Shown: one piece after another, positions 45,001 through 57,978 of the stretch | Layout: each line of letters starts with the position of its first letter | Position numbering within the stretch: position 1 is the stretch's first letter | Origin: Microbotryum silenes-acaulis | Taxonomy: Eukaryota > Basidiomycota > Microbotryomycetes > Microbotryales > Microbotryaceae | Direction of reading: 5' to 3' | Assembly: GCA_003665825.1 (NCBI GenBank) | Contig: QPFY01000008.1 | Span: 248,001 to 312,000 of the forward strand | DNA length: 64,000 nt | Program-made: the position numbers and the translations under genes | Notes under the pieces: generated by a model | What the model saw: the letters and a program-made list of their open reading frames with translations, nothing else | Databases searched by the model: none | What the model was told of the DNA's origin: nothing

Positions 45001-46296
45001 CCCGAAACCAAGCCTTGCATTAAGAGGATCGAAGTGTCGTGCGACTGCGGCCATCTCAAACAAACGACCAATTGCGGTGCCTGCACGGATCGACCCGATG
45101 GGAACAACAGTAAGATCCTGACATGCTCCGACGCTTGCGCCATCGCCAAACGCAATGCTGCGTTGGCGGAGGCGCTGCAAGTTGAACGGCGCGAACCCAA
45201 GGTCAAGCAAGTCGAGTACGATCCGCAGACTCTGAGCTTCTACTCGACGAACGTCGCTTGGTGCACTTCGATCGAGAAGGATTTGGTCGAGTTCGTCACC
45301 ACCGATAAGCCTACCTTACATCTTCCCGTGATGAAGCGGCCGCAACGACAGTTTGCCCACGAGCTTGCTGAGCTCTTTGATCTTCGATCCGAATCGCTTG
45401 ACGAAGAGCCGAGGCGCAGTGTCGTCGTGCATCGGCAATCCAACACCGGAATCCCGGTCCCCAACCTCGCCGACGCCTTGGCCGCGCAACGCAAGTCGGC
45501 GACCACGCTTTCCTTCGCTTCATTGCGCAAGGCATTGCCTGACACTCGTCGCCATGTCAACGCGTTCCTGCTTGAGGGGGTGCTCGGCTTCGACGAGGCC
45601 ATGTTGCGCGATATTGCCACCCCTTGTCTCAAGGGATTACAACCTTTCGCATTGACCTGGACCACCGACGAGGACGTCCTGATCACGATCGAATCCAAGA
45701 TGCTGTCGGCGGCCGATCTCGAACAGCGCGTTACGGCCGCTGAAACCCATCTACGAGCACTGGCGGAGGAGACGGGTTTCTGCGCCACGGTAGAAGCCGT
45801 CGCCGTCACTGATGATGGGCGCATCACGCGAGGTGGATGGACGCCCGTTCAATCTCGTTCAAACCCGTCGGGGTCTCGGGCTGAAGGTGGAGGTGCTCGA
45901 TCGAATCCATGGGCGACGCATGCACCTTCGTTCTCGAACAATACCTTCGCCGCTTTGGCTTCGTCTTCGAATCCTTCAGCGGGTGCTGCACCTCCTCCTA
46001 CTCAGTCGGCGTGGGGTAGATCGCGTGATGATGCGGGTTTGATCGGCGTAGGATACCATCGTCCTCCTAGAGCAGTCATCGCTCCTGGTCTTGAAGTCGC
46101 TCGACCGGATCCTGCTCCTTTACCTAAGAAGGTCTCGAGTCAATTGGATGCGAGTCGTTTGACGGCTACCGCGGATTCGTTCGTGCCTGCTGGTACCGCC
46201 CAGTCGAGGGAAGAGTCGGAGGTCAATGATGAGGATGTGCCCGACGATTGGGATCAGGAGGATTTGAGTGAGGTTCAGGAGGCTCAGGAAGCTTGA
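42034..46296 (+). CDS. FAP1: NF-X1-type zinc-finger protein (FAP1/NFX1-like)
   Basis: Exons up to 44426, then 44495-44785 and 44859-46296. The frame is open from 42034 and would give 1,373 codons, but the first ~160 codons look like leader sequence; the first later in-frame ATG is in TSFMTRDGN near 42536. A Gly/Arg-rich region (RRGRGARGRG) precedes a RING/PHD-like finger CTICFSTV...CTTCYTPFHLSCIKEW...CPSCQ (about 43050-43270). A long series of NF-X1 fingers follows, for example CGLLCHPGPCPPC, CARICHPGECASC, CARPCHPGPCGSC and CQKPCHLPGECESC. The C-terminus has a region compatible with an R3H domain. Homologues bind FKBP12 or act as transcription and RNA-binding regulators; the RING implies ubiquitin ligase activity. 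It is convergent with RRN7, only 152 bases apart. Confidence 0.88.
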
Positions 46297-46448
46297 TAAT
46301 CGAATATAGAATGAAGAACTGATGCCTTACTGCATTGCATAATTGTGTCATAAAGTAAATGAAATTGGTGCAAGGTTTGCGAGCTGCAGCGATACCTGAT
46401 ATTCGAGAGCAGTACAATAGGTCTTCTGAGGCACGTTCCGAAGCACTC

Positions 46449-48932
46449 TCACTCCTCCACATCCATCCCCTCCTCGTGATCCCCTATCTCGTCCTCTCCC
46501 TTCATCGTCTCCATCTCCTGCTGTATCTCTTGCTCAATCAACTCCTCCAACAAATCATCGATAAACGCCTGACTCTTCTGCATCATCTGCGTCCCTCTTC
46601 GCCTGACCCTATCCCCCCGATCCCGATCATCCAACTCTAACCTCCGTTCCTTCTCCTTCTCCCAAGCCTCGAACCGTCGTTCCATCGCTTCCTTTTTATT
46701 CAAACGCCGCAATCGTCGGGCTAACACGATAGCGGGGACGTCGTCATCCCCCTGCGAATGAGCGATCATTCGAGGCTGTAAGAGGTTCTCGAGCTTGATC
46801 ACGATCGCAGATAAGGAGATCGAGGTATGTCCAATGAGGGATGCGAGATGACGCGTTAGAGTCGCGAGAGGCTCGGGAAGGGAGGCAGAGGCGTCGAGCG
46901 GGTATTGGTGATATACCTCTTGGGGTGGGTCGGGCTCGGGTTGGTCGGTTGGAGGGGCGGAGGTGGGATCACGGTATAGTTTGGAGATCAACTCGTCGAC
47001 GTGATGTGTCGAGTCGTTTCCGAGAAAGTCGGACTCAGTGGCTTCAGAGGGCGGTGGAATGGGGAAGTAGCGCTCAAAGTCTTGCATGCCTGCGAACGCC
47101 TCGGGAAGTCAGGTAAAAGTACAATAAGTCTATGCGCAGAGGGAGAACGCACGTTTTGGCGGTAGTTGATCCCCAATAATGTTGTGCTCAAAGAAGGAGA
47201 GGTAGTCGTCAATGTCTTTTGAGGTCATCGAGGTCACTTCCATCCTGTAGGTACACCCAGAGACCATATCAGCACTTGGCTCACTGACATGGCCAATTCA
47301 GTCGGAACCCACCTCCACAAACGACTGGAATCACCTTCACGCTCCGCATCTCTGACTTGGTCTAGTGATTCCAACCATCCAGGGGGGACAACCGTCTTTC
47401 CTTTGGCTTTGAACACGACAATCAAGGCTGCGGCGAGGACACCCTCGGGAATGCCCGCCAAGCCATGTTCACGAACCGCCTTCCCCCTCCCAATCACCTT
47501 CCTTTCGATCCCACGACCGCTTTCCCGGACCATCGTTTTCAACACCGGCGCAAGGGCCAGTTCGAAAGGTTGCAAGAGGTCGAGCAGACGTAACACGGAT
47601 TCGTAGTGTTCCGGCGTCAAGGCGAGCGATTTGCAGAGTCGCCAGGTCAAAAGCGGCGTCAGGGGTTTCGGGAATGTGATTCCCCATTCGGAGCGGTAGA
47701 GGTTGACGAGATGCGAGAGAAGGACATGGATCCCTTTGGTGGAGATCGAAGGGACGTTCTGAAAGAGGGTGCGTGCAGGTTCTACTTCAGTACCGAGGTC
47801 TGAGGAGCTACGACTTGTTCAGAACTGACTCGAGGGGCAAGTAATCGCCGGGCTTCTCGCTCGAGGTGGTTTTGCATCGCCGGGGGCAGATGGCGATGAG
47901 CATTGATGTAGAGGATGCGGTGATTCTCGGCGAGACTAGGCGCGGAGTTGAATGAAGGTGGGGCAGGCATAAGCACAGGAGCAGAACAACCGAAAGTACG
48001 GGCGCACTCACTCGAAAAGGTCTTTGAGGAAAATTGGAAATTTGATCGTCACAGCGGAGAGGTAGATGATCAACAGGAGCAGTTCAGGTTTGGGCCGTTT
48101 CCTCGGATCGGCATAGATATACTGTCCGGTCCGAGTTGACTTGGGCCCCGCTCGTGGCAGCGGAGCTCTCGGACGAGAATTTTTCGCTGACCGATCCTCC
48201 TCAGCACCGAACCCGAAGTCGTCGTCATCGTCGTCGTAGTCATCATCATCGATAAGTGACGCCGAATCAGACTCTGATGATTGTCGACGCTTTTCTTCCT
48301 CATCTGACCCCTTCTGTGTGCCCTCCTCGTCGTCCCCGTTCTCGTCCTCACTCGTAGCCTTGTCCTCGTTCGACTTGCCCTTGCGCTGGGTACCCTTTCT
48401 CGGCCCTCTGGGATGCCCCATCCCTTTGACAGGCCCGGTGAAGGTGCTTGCCGGTTCGTCGCCCTTGTCCCAATCGCCAGGTGCATCGGGGACACCACTC
48501 GAAGCGAGTAGAGCGGCCCACAAATCCCTCGCTACGGGCTCAAGCTGGACAGGCCACCCGAGTTCATCAATGAGGACGCTCAACTGCCTCCTCAAGACCC
48601 ATTGCAACGCCTGCCAGACAAGGAAAGTCGAGCGTTGGCCGTGGTAGTGTGCATTGGGCGGAGGACGAGTCGACATGCGCCGGGCCTTGTGCACCCTTTG
48701 ACGCGTGGCGACGTGCTGCGACGGTCCGTTGGCTTCGTTCGATTCATTGACGTAGCCTTGGAGGAGATGACCTTCTTCGCAGACGATGCTGCAGGGAAGA
48801 AACGGGGTGAATGCATCAGCCGGGGCGAGCTGGGGACAGTCTGTGAGGAGAGCACGTGACTTGCGATCCCGAGAGTTGGTCTCGATGCCACTTTCTGGAG
48901 CGGCACACGGGACAACGAGGTCGAGGTGCCAT
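46449..48932 (-). CDS. RRN7: RNA polymerase I core factor Rrn7 (TAF1B/TFIIB-like)
   Basis: Six exons (48932-48856, 48788-48012, 47935-47815, 47758-47313, 47244-47153, 47089-46449) give 717 codons. The N-terminal zinc ribbon is CPVCRSRKW (exon 1) and VCEEGHLLQGYVNE (exon 2), the Rrn7 signature. LVWQALQWVLRRQL follows, then an acidic insertion (DDDDYDDDDDDFGFG, about 48200-48260). Cyclin-like fold segments appear as PELLLLIIYLSAV, LSHLVNLYRSEWGITFP and WRLCKSLALTPEHYESVLRL. Together with Rrn6 and Rrn11 it forms the core factor that recruits RNA polymerase I to rDNA promoters in the nucleolus. The first donor (GTGCTC) was preferred because it alone keeps frame. The start gives a compact N-terminus and faces the MYND gene 260 bases away. 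Confidence 0.85.
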
Positions 48933-49192
48933 GGGAGCTTGCGAGGTAGTTACTACCGGTGGGAGGGTGACATTTGCCCCGCGTCTTACCGAGGCTGGGC
49001 GGTGGGCGGCGGGAAGGAAGGAGCACAGGGGAGCTCATCGGAGAGGAGGCGCTTACGGCCCGCTTCGCAGCAGCAGTTTCGCCGTTCCCCGCGGCCCCAC
49101 GTCATCGCCCGTCTTCTAGCGGCGACCGTAGCGGACCCCTCTCAGTTCTCACTCAACTCCTAGCATTCCGAGCCGCCTCGAACGCGTCCACC

Positions 49193-50198
49193 ATGTCACC
49201 CGCGCCCAAAAGGATCCATACTATCACCCTACCCTCCCCATTCACCTCGAGCGAGTCAACCGACGCGCCTGAAACCCTCTCCCTTCACCTCTCGCGTAAG
49301 GCCGCGTCGTACCTCCTCGTGCACTCCGCGTCAGGCGATACAGCGCCACATCAATACTCGATCATCAATTGCTTGGCCTTGAGTGATCCGTTCCCTTTGC
49401 CTGATAAGGAGAACCAAAGATGTCGGATGTGGTTGAAGATTGGGCCGAGAACGAGCGGCGAGGACGGTGGCGAGAACCATGGCTTGGTCGAACACTTGGA
49501 ACAACAAGCGATCATCAGGGAGTATGTTTCATATTTTCACTGTAGCAGAGTTCATGTTGCTGACGATCTGACATGGGCATTGGCACTACTCTCTTTCATT
49601 TGCGGTCCTGTAACTCCCACGTGTAGCACCGGCATTAGAAGCCAACAAGGCGAAATCTCACAGCCTCTCGTTGAACTCTTGCTCGACGAAAAAGAGCTCT
49701 CCCACGTCTGCGAAGGCTGTGGCAAGTTCGAAATGGCTTCCGCAGAATCATCGTCCGAGGACGGCGAGGAAGAGTCTGTACCCGCCGAGGACCGGTTCAA
49801 GAGGTGTGCGAGGTGCAAGATGGCTTACTACGTTAGTCCACATTCAACCTTGACATATCGATTTCATCTGCGTTGCTCATCAATCCCCCACAATCCTGTC
49901 TATTTGAGATAGTGTTCGAGCGAGGTAGGCTTCACACCCAAAACCTTATCTCCGAGTCTCCACCACTCGTCGACTCTGAGCTCAAACCTTCGGCCCATCT
50001 CCACTCTTTTGAAATCCTGCGCAGTGTCAAGCCTCCCATTGGAAAAGTCACAAATCGAACTGCCAAGATTGCATCGCCGAAACGGACTACGAGATTGAAC
50101 TGGCCCGACGGCAAATCTTACTCAAGGTTTATGGACGCGCGGATCACTCATCGGAAGCGGATGAGGGGCAATCGGCGAAAAAGAGCAAGCTCGATTGA
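49193..50198 (+). CDS. MYND-type zinc-finger protein
   Basis: Four exons (49193-49521, 49627-49831, 49913-49924, 50025-50198) give 239 codons. The MYND finger is assembled across three exons. CEGCGKFE and CARCKMAYY lie in exon 2, CSSE is the 12-base third exon, and CQASHWKSHKSNCQDC opens exon 4. Without the microexon the third C-pair of the finger is incomplete, which supports it strongly. The C-terminus is basic (KKSKLD) and may be nuclear. MYND domains bind proline-rich partners; no SET domain is present, so it is not a methyltransferase. It diverges from RRN7. Confidence 0.82.
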
Positions 50199-51680
50199 GG
50201 TGAAAGATTGGACGAACGTGCGCGCCCCTTTATACGCACTGTGACCGGATGCTAATCAAGACGAAGCCCCAAAATGGCATCATCTTATCGCCCGTCAAGG
50301 AGCCCAGTCAGCACCTAGCACTACTGCTGCACATGTGTCACCGCGCTCGAGGTTCCGAGAAGGATCGCGATTGCCTCAACGGCCGACACGGGTGTACTAC
50401 TGCCTGCTGTGCAAAGTCTTATCGAGACTTTTACCGGTCGGATCGGCGGAATCACAACATAGTTCCCTTTTTCTTGATTTGTTTCCTCGGTTTCGTTGAG
50501 ATAGCGATTCTAGCGCATTTTGGAGTACCGTGTTTACCTAGGTACCATTTATCATATTGGGTGCTCGATCCCTTTTCCCTCGACAACGGATCCCGGGGCC
50601 GAGCCGATGTCCGATGAAAATCCCTTGTTCTTATCGGCGATACCCAAACGGTCTAGTTTCGACACCACCTGCACCAAGACCTGTGAAAACGCACCAGACT
50701 TACTAAATAACCCCCGAGAGACTTTGGCAGGAGATTTGAGTGGATCCTACAGCGTCTGCAAACGAAGTGACTCGGTGTGTGCTTTTGGATAGGCTCTGAA
50801 AGGCTGCCAGGTCGGTCGCACGTTGGGAAGTTGATACGCAGCAACTTGCTGATGATAGATAAGGCAGGATAGCGTAAGCATTCTGTTGTGCAATAGTTTA
50901 TTTGGTGCTTGTCGAGCCACAAACGGCAGTGCAGTAAATGGGATATGTTGCGCTCAGGACGCAAAGTTGCTTGAGTTCGGACTTGCTTGTCCGTAGAGTC
51001 GGAGGCGTGCTCGCCGAGTTTCGGCACAGCTGCCAGCTGGCTCTCGGCGTCGATGCATGAGCCGTAGGTGGTTTTCCAGGACGAGCCCGAGCTTTGCCTT
51101 AAATTTTTCTTGACACCAATGACAATGACGGGGGAAGATGGATCGTCAGAAATATCCTGTCTCCGCAGCCGGACTGAGGTTGATCAAGGATATCAGAGAA
51201 GCAAGAGGAGGTCCGAGCTTATTTATTCCCTGCCGCGCCCTGTTGCTCTGCTGCTGAACAACGCGGGGAAAGGAGAAGAGAGCCGTGCCCAAAGCCCAGC
51301 GCGGCCATAGCTGAGCATAGCTGGCACTTTTGGGCGCGCTACTGATGCGCTACTGATGCGCTGCTCGCTCGCGGTAATGCTGTTCGCCACCGCCCTTCGT
51401 CGTACATGTTACGCACCAACCGCATCCGCCAGCCACGCCCAACGATCTTTTGCGCCGTGACCCTCCGAGTGTGATTCCGTGTTGTGGTTCTGACTTGGTG
51501 ACGCGCCCCGAGTCGAACTGAGTGGTGCCGCACACCGGCTCTTTCCCCAACAAGATCGACTGCGTGTCTGTCCCCTTCATCTGACTTCCCCCGCGTCTTG
51601 TGATCCAGGCCCTGCGCCTGCGCGCCAGTCGCCAGTCGTCAGTCCGCCCGGCGAGCAGCAAGACTCTTGACCCCCCAAAT
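50199..51680. other. 1.5-kb upstream region of the MGA2-like gene
   Basis: No gene recognised. Two adjacent CTACTGATGCG units occur at about 51339-51360. The long leader-rich segment before 51681 suggests a regulated promoter with an extended 5' untranslated region. Confidence 0.4.
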
Positions 51681-54600
51681 ATGGAGTTCCTGATTGGTCT
51701 CGACCACCACAACTCGCCGCCGGCGTTGATGGACTTTTACGACCCTGACTTTGACTCGTCGTCGACGTCGTCGGACCCGTCGTCAGCGTCGCCATCTGAC
51801 TCGGGCGCCAGTACGGGCCTCGCTCACTCTGCGAATTCGCCTGCGTTGCTCGGCCACGGTCACGGCAGCCACACCGGCGCGTTCGGCACCACTTGCAGCG
51901 CACCCATCGCTACAGCCACAACAGGAGCCGATTCATCACCCGCATCAACCAACGGGGGAGCTACCGCCGGCATGCACGATGGTCATTCCAACTGGTCCGC
52001 GCATGCGCTGCAAGGCACCGACTACCACTGGACGGGCGCTCACGAGGCCTCTCCGCCTCCGCCACCCTCGTCCGGCGACGCAATCGACATCGATGATCTC
52101 GACTCGTTCGCCGCTGCTCGACCTTCACGCGCAGCAGTCACAGCAGCAGCAACAGAAGCCGCCAATTCCTCTTCTATCTCCGCTGCCCCGCTTTCTTCAG
52201 CTCGAGACTTCTGGTCCACAGCGGCCAACACGACCGTGCATTCGCCGTCGACCCCGTCTAACCAATTGCTAGAAGGCGCCTCCGCCCTCGGCAGTGCGGG
52301 AGCCTCGATGCTCGCGAGGAGCTTCAACGATTCGCCTCGTCGCAAACAGCTCGAGGATCAGATGGAAGTAGAGTTCGAGTCCGTCGTTCACGGTCACGAG
52401 TGCGGGTCAGTTCCTATAGGTGGGCTTGCTTTGGGGTGAAACATCTGACTGACGCGCTTAGGCCTCTCTTTGACCATACTACATACGATCAGACCTTCGA
52501 CCATTGGCTCACCCGTCGCATCAGGGAACGGCAACGGCTTTGAATCGTCATCCTCTCGGCATGCGGTTATGTCGATACCCGTCGATCTTTCGGCTGTCAA
52601 CGCCGGGATCGCCCCGCAACTGATGGGCGGTAACCCTTCTCCGCCGCTGAATGCGCAAAGGAAACTCGAAGACGAGGCGGCACTCGACCGTGTTGCGACT
52701 GCACAGAAGGAGCATGAGGCTTCAGACGAAGAAGAGGAGAAAGAGTATCGAGTACTGAACGACAGCCCTGCTCCAGCTGCGTCGCAGGCGAAGGGTGACT
52801 CGACCATGTCCCGGAGCAGCAGCCCCGACCACGCTTCCAGCTATAACGCCTCGCGGGACCCGTCTCGAAAGCCTTCCTTGACGAGCACAGCAATCGCGGG
52901 AGGAGCTTCGCTGAACCTGGTCACCAAGGACGCCTTCATCGCTTCCCAGGTCTTGACGCGGTTGACTCGCGAAGCGGACCGCAAGCGCCTCAGTGCTGCC
53001 GGTGGTCTCGGTGATGTGCAACTGCTCGTTCTCGGTATCCCCAAGATCGGGGCCAAGTCGCGCGTAGAGACGCAGATCAAGATCTCTTTGGTGCTCGTGA
53101 AGGACAGGCAATTCCAGCAAGGCGCCAATTCCGTGGCGTCGACCTCTTCAGCGGCGGGCAAGATGCACGGTGAGGCGTACATGACGCTTGATGGAGGATT
53201 AGAATCGGGAGCATCGCAGGCGTTTGATCGGATTGGCAATTGGACGCATGTGCGCTTGCCCTCGACGCTCGCTTTGAAAAAGAGGCCGGCGAAGAAGACG
53301 GGCAAAATTGGTCAGTGGGAATGGGGGCGATCGGATAGTCCCACCTGTCAAATGCTGACAGTCTTTGATCCTCCTTCAACAGCTCCGGATCCCCCTGCCG
53401 CCAACACCCTTACTCTCGAAGTTGCCGTCCGCCGTGGCACACAGCCGAACGAGGAGATCATGATCTGCACCGGGTGCCAGCAGCGCGAGATGAAACGAGC
53501 ACAACGCAAAAAGGGCAACAAGACCGCCGCCGCTTTGGGTGAAGAGCTCGTGTTCGATCCCGAGGAGGAGAAGCAAAAGGTCGTAGTCTTCAACTGCGGC
53601 GAGTTCCTCGAGTTCAACGGTGGCGAGACAGTGATTCCTACGCGCATCACATGCTACTGCCGACACCACAAGGAGCGCAAGGGATTCGTCGTTACGTTCA
53701 AAGCGCGAGACAATGAAGGCATTGTCGTGGCGACGGGGCAGACGCCGCCCATCATGATTACGGATGATCACAAGACCACAACAGGCACCAAACCGGCTTG
53801 CTCCGTCGATATGAGCGTCGAGTCGGTCGAGCAGTCCGCTGTACCTTCCGTTGCACCATCTGTCGCTTCGTCCAAATCATCCACGTCGAAGAAGGCTAAA
53901 GCGGCAAAAAAGAAGAAGAACGGCGCACCATCCAAAACCGATCAGGTCATCTCCGCCGCTTCACTGGTATTGCGGGGTCGGTCGAAGCCGACGAAGCGAA
54001 CAACGAATCGATCGAGGGCTGCACGAGGCTTGAACACCGAGAGTGACGACGAAGACAGCGCCCCGTCGACCAAGAGCGGTGTTTCCTCGGTGAACCTGTC
54101 GCGCACGTCGAGTCGATCCGAGATGAGTCCGAGCTCGGGCAAAAAGGCCAAGCCTTACGATTCGGATCAACGACCGCCTCGGAAGCGCTCGTCGAATGGA
54201 GCGTCACATCGGTCCCCTTCTTTCGCCATGACGTCGCTGAGTCAACCTTCCCCGCCGCTCCGCCCGATGCCGGACGCTGCTGTCTCAGGCTCTGCACCGG
54301 GTTCTGCGCCTTCCGTAAACCTTCCTCTTCCCGCGGCGACGCCCCCGGTCGCGGCATCGGCAGCCGCTTCACCTCTGCAGCCGCAACCACGGGTGGAGCA
54401 ATGGGAGTCGGCGCTTGGTCTGGTGGGTGGGATCGGGATGGATCTCACAGCTGCCGGAGTTGGCAGCAGCGGCGACACAATGATGACCGACTCGACTTTT
54501 GGTATGCGCAACAACTCGCTCTCCCACTCGACCGACGTCTCGACCGCGCCCTCGCCTGCTCGTTCGTCGTCGACGCAATTCGACTGGCCGTCGCGCAGTA

Positions 54601-57396
54601 GCTCGCCTCAGTTCTCGCCCCGCTCGGCGACGACCTCGGTCGATGACTCGTTCCAGTCCTTCTTCAACAGTCTTAGCTCGCCGCCGCCGATGACGACGAC
54701 CAACATCCCGGCATTGTCGAATGCTACGCGGTCGCCCGTTGTGGACTCGCAGTCGTCGATTGCGCACCGCCACCTCCAGCAGCAGCAGCAGCAGCAACAA
54801 CAACATCAGCAACAGCAACGAGAGCAGCAGCTGTTCGCGAGTGGTCTCGTAGGCGCTTTTGGTGGCAACTCGGCGGCAGCTGCGGCCAGCTTGCTTCACC
54901 CCGCGTCTCAAAACGGATCGACGTCGCACGTTGCGACACCGTTGGCTACGAACGTCTCCAGCGGTATCGACTGGACGCTGTTGCAGAACCAACTGCGGTC
55001 GCCCACAATGCCGGCAGCGCCCCAGCCGCGCATCAGTCGTTTGATCCCGGGTGAAGGGCCCGTCCATGGTGGTATCGAGGTCACGGTTCTGGGCGACAAC
55101 TTTGTGCCGAACCTCACGTGCGTCTTTGGTGATAACGCAGCGGTGCCGACGCACTATTGGTCTGCCAACACGCTTGTATGCGTGCTGCCGCCATCGGCGA
55201 ACCCTGGACCCGTCGTCGTTGGGATCAAGGGTGTACCACTCACGGTGGAGCAAGGCACGGGCCTGCAGCTGTTCACCTACAAGGACGACTCGGATCGCTC
55301 GCTACTCGAACTGGCGCTGCAAGTCGTCGGACTTAAGATGACGGGACGCTTGGAGGATGCTAGCGCTGTGGCGATGCGCATCGTCGGCAACGGTGGTGGT
55401 AGCAACAACACCAACGGTGGCGGATCAACCAACGGCAGTCGTACGACCAGCCCGACCGCGAACAGCGTATCCAGGGATGCTGCAAGCTTGGCCATGAGCC
55501 TCGAGGCCGCTGCCGCCTCTGTGTACATGGCGTCAGAGTCGTCGCGACCTTCGTCCCGCGCACATTCGCGCCGAGCTTCGGCAGCGAGCACGAGTGGCGC
55601 TTCGTCGCCCGCCCCCATGTCTGCACCTCTGCCTTACTCGTCCGCAGGCGAGACGCGAAACTTTGAAGGGATCGTCATCAAGTTCCTGTCGTTGCTTGAC
55701 CTCGACCCCTCGCTTATACCCGGATCGGCGCCGTCTCTGCCTCTGGCACACTCCCCCATCTCCCACGCCAATGCCCAAGGCCACACCTTGCTGCACCTCG
55801 CAACCGTTCTTGGCTTCCATCGCCTGACCCAGTTCCTCCTCGCCCGTCAAGTCAACGTTGATGTTCGTGACCGCAGTGGCTACACGGCGCTGCACTTTGC
55901 AGCTCTGTACGGCCGAGTCGCCATCGCTCGCCAGCTTCTCGACGCCGGGTCCACTACGGGCGTGCGCAACTTGCAGGGCAAGATCGCCCGAGACATTGCT
56001 CAGGAGAGAGACGACGTCGACGTCGAGGAGATTCTGCGCCACAGCCGGCCTGCGAGTCGTGGACCGCACAGGTCGATGCCCCAACGACCCCGCTTCGCCA
56101 TGGTGCAACCTTCTCAAGTTCAGTCGTACGAAGCCTCGGAAGTCGACGAGCTGTCGGATCTTGGATCAGGCTTCGAGGAGCAGACTTCTTCGGATGAGGA
56201 TGATTCGGACTCTGACTCGGATAGTTGGGACTCGAGCCCTTCGGCCAGCGCATTCGACTCGGAGGAGGAAGACGATGCCGAGTCTGTGGACGAGGACGAG
56301 CGCCAGTTCTCTCGACGCGCGTCTCGCAATGCTTCCATCGTCTCGCTGCAATATCTGCTCGAGGCTGAGGAAGACGTGCTTGCCGAGGCGGACTGGCCAG
56401 AGACTTCTATAGTCACCTCGCTTGGTAAGCCTGACGAGTTCAATGTTCCATCGTCCTGTCTTGCACCGAGCTGACTCGAGGAGGATTCTTCGCAGATGTC
56501 AAAGAGCCTATTGTAGTGCCCACCGTTGCGACCGTTTTACCGAAGCAACAAGGCTCGATCAGACCGACGGGCTGGCTTTTCTCGCGCAGGAGGAAGACCA
56601 ACGGATTGAGCGCCGACGACTCGAAGACTGCACCGGGCGAGAAGCACTCGAACGGTGTAGTGACCGACATGTGGGAAAAAGCCAAGGCGAATGCGTTTGC
56701 GCCTCTGCACCACATGCCCGAACTGACGGCGTTCCCTGGCATGGCCATGGCGAGCATGCCTTCCTTCCTTGGCGGCAAGTCCGAGCAGGCGACCACGCCA
56801 CGCGTCGTCGATGATTCGGACGCCGACTCGGATGCGACGACGACGGAGAGGTCGGTTGCGCTCGAACGAGCCGCACGAGCGGCGGGCATCGGCAAAGATT
56901 GGAGTGCATGGTTCACGACCAAGAACCCGTCGTCGCCTCCTCCTGTGTACTCTCCCACGGATCGATTGCTCGCGCCGCTCTCGCCATTGACCAAGTCGCA
57001 ACGACCGCTCGGTTCGGCCCCGGCCACGTTCGCTTCCTCCTCGACAACATCAACCTCGTCGATCATCAGCAACCCACCTTCGGGTGCGACCACACCGAGG
57101 ACTGCGGCTCGCGAATCGCGCGTCAAGTTCAACAAGGAGAAGCTCGAGCTCGCGCTCGGACGCAAGCGTCAAGGCGTCGATCAGGATCGCATGCTCTGGT
57201 TGTTCTGTAGGTTTTGCGCAACGAGGTCATGTGCGAAATTTTTGCACTGTATGCTGACAATAATTCTTGCGCTGTACTTGCAGGGATCCCCGTTTTGATC
57301 ACGGTGATTTCGTTCGCCATCTACGCCAACGCCGACTACATCCGACCCGGGCTCGAGCAACTCGCCGAGCTGGTGCTTCCTCACCAGCTTCTGTAA
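51681..57396 (+). CDS. MGA2: MGA2/SPT23-type membrane-anchored transcription factor
   Basis: Exons 51681-52419, 52462-53310, 53383-56424, 56496-57206 and 57284-57396 give 1,817 codons. An N-terminal acidic/Ser-rich region is followed by a domain of roughly 400 residues with DVQLLVLGIPKIGAKSRVET and VIPTRITCYCRHHKERKGF, the DNA-binding-like part of Spt23 homologues. The IPT/TIG domain begins PRISRLIPGEGPVHGGIEV (about 55025). Two or three ankyrin repeats follow (GHTLLHLATVLGFHRLTQFL, GYTALHFAALYGRVAIARQL). The C-terminus has one transmembrane helix (WLFWIPVLITVISFAIYA) made across the last splice site. Yeast homologues sit in the ER membrane, sense lipid packing and are released by Rsp5/proteasome to switch on the stearoyl-CoA desaturase OLE1. 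A polyglutamine tract lies at about 54777-54832. The 72-base intron 53311-53382 has no stop and a length divisible by three. Confidence 0.87.
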
Positions 57397-57978
57397 TGAT
57401 CGAGGCCTCCATATCCGTTCCTTTTGATGGGTCGCTTTCCAGTTACTATGACCCGCTTTTTCATACCTAGTTCCTAATTCCGGTTCGCATAATGCACACA
57501 CGTAACCTGTCTTTCTCGAATTGTCTGTTTAGTGCTGGCTAGTGGTGTATAGTATATGGGCTCGGTGGGTATATATATGTAAGGGCTATGCCTCACGGAG
57601 AGTCGCGAGGACGGTCGTAGATCGAAGTCGAGGCGGTGAGAGTTACTTGTTAAACGTCGTTACTGAGTTTCAGCTAGAAGTTGATTACCAAACGAGAGAA
57701 ATGGAGAGGCATAACCCTTACAGTATAGACTCCTGGGTCGGGAATGCCATCTGTTCCGACGCGTGCTTTGTGCCGAGAAGAATTTGGGCAGTCGTCGAAA
57801 CAGAAAGAATGAGAGTTAAAGAGATTGGAGAGCTCGGGAGAGGATAGTAGAGCTGGACTGAGCTGGAAAGAAATGGACGCGCCTCTTGGGTTGGACACGG
57901 CCAGACACGTCTCCTGCTTCCTCCTGTCTCCTCCTGGTTGCTCCCCACTCGCTCTTCAGTAACGACGTTGCACCGACC
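57397..57978. other. intergenic region with LTR fragment
   Basis: Contains the MGA2-like 3' flank, the LTR-like block described separately, and a pyrimidine-rich leader (CTCCTGTCTCCTCC near 57921) before the YIP1 gene. Confidence 0.4.
57579..57700 (-). repeat. LTR-like block, relative of 1304-1426
   Basis: Shares GTCGCGAGGACGGTCGTA, ATCGAAGT and ACTTGTTAAACGTCGTT with the block beside the gypsy remnant. No pol sequence is next to it, so it may be a solo LTR fragment. Confidence 0.5.

Noticed and set aside
54369..55253. 294-codon Arg-rich antisense frame within the MGA2-like gene
   Set aside because: Low-complexity Arg/Leu composition is expected from the complement of Gln/Ser/Ala codons; no domain.
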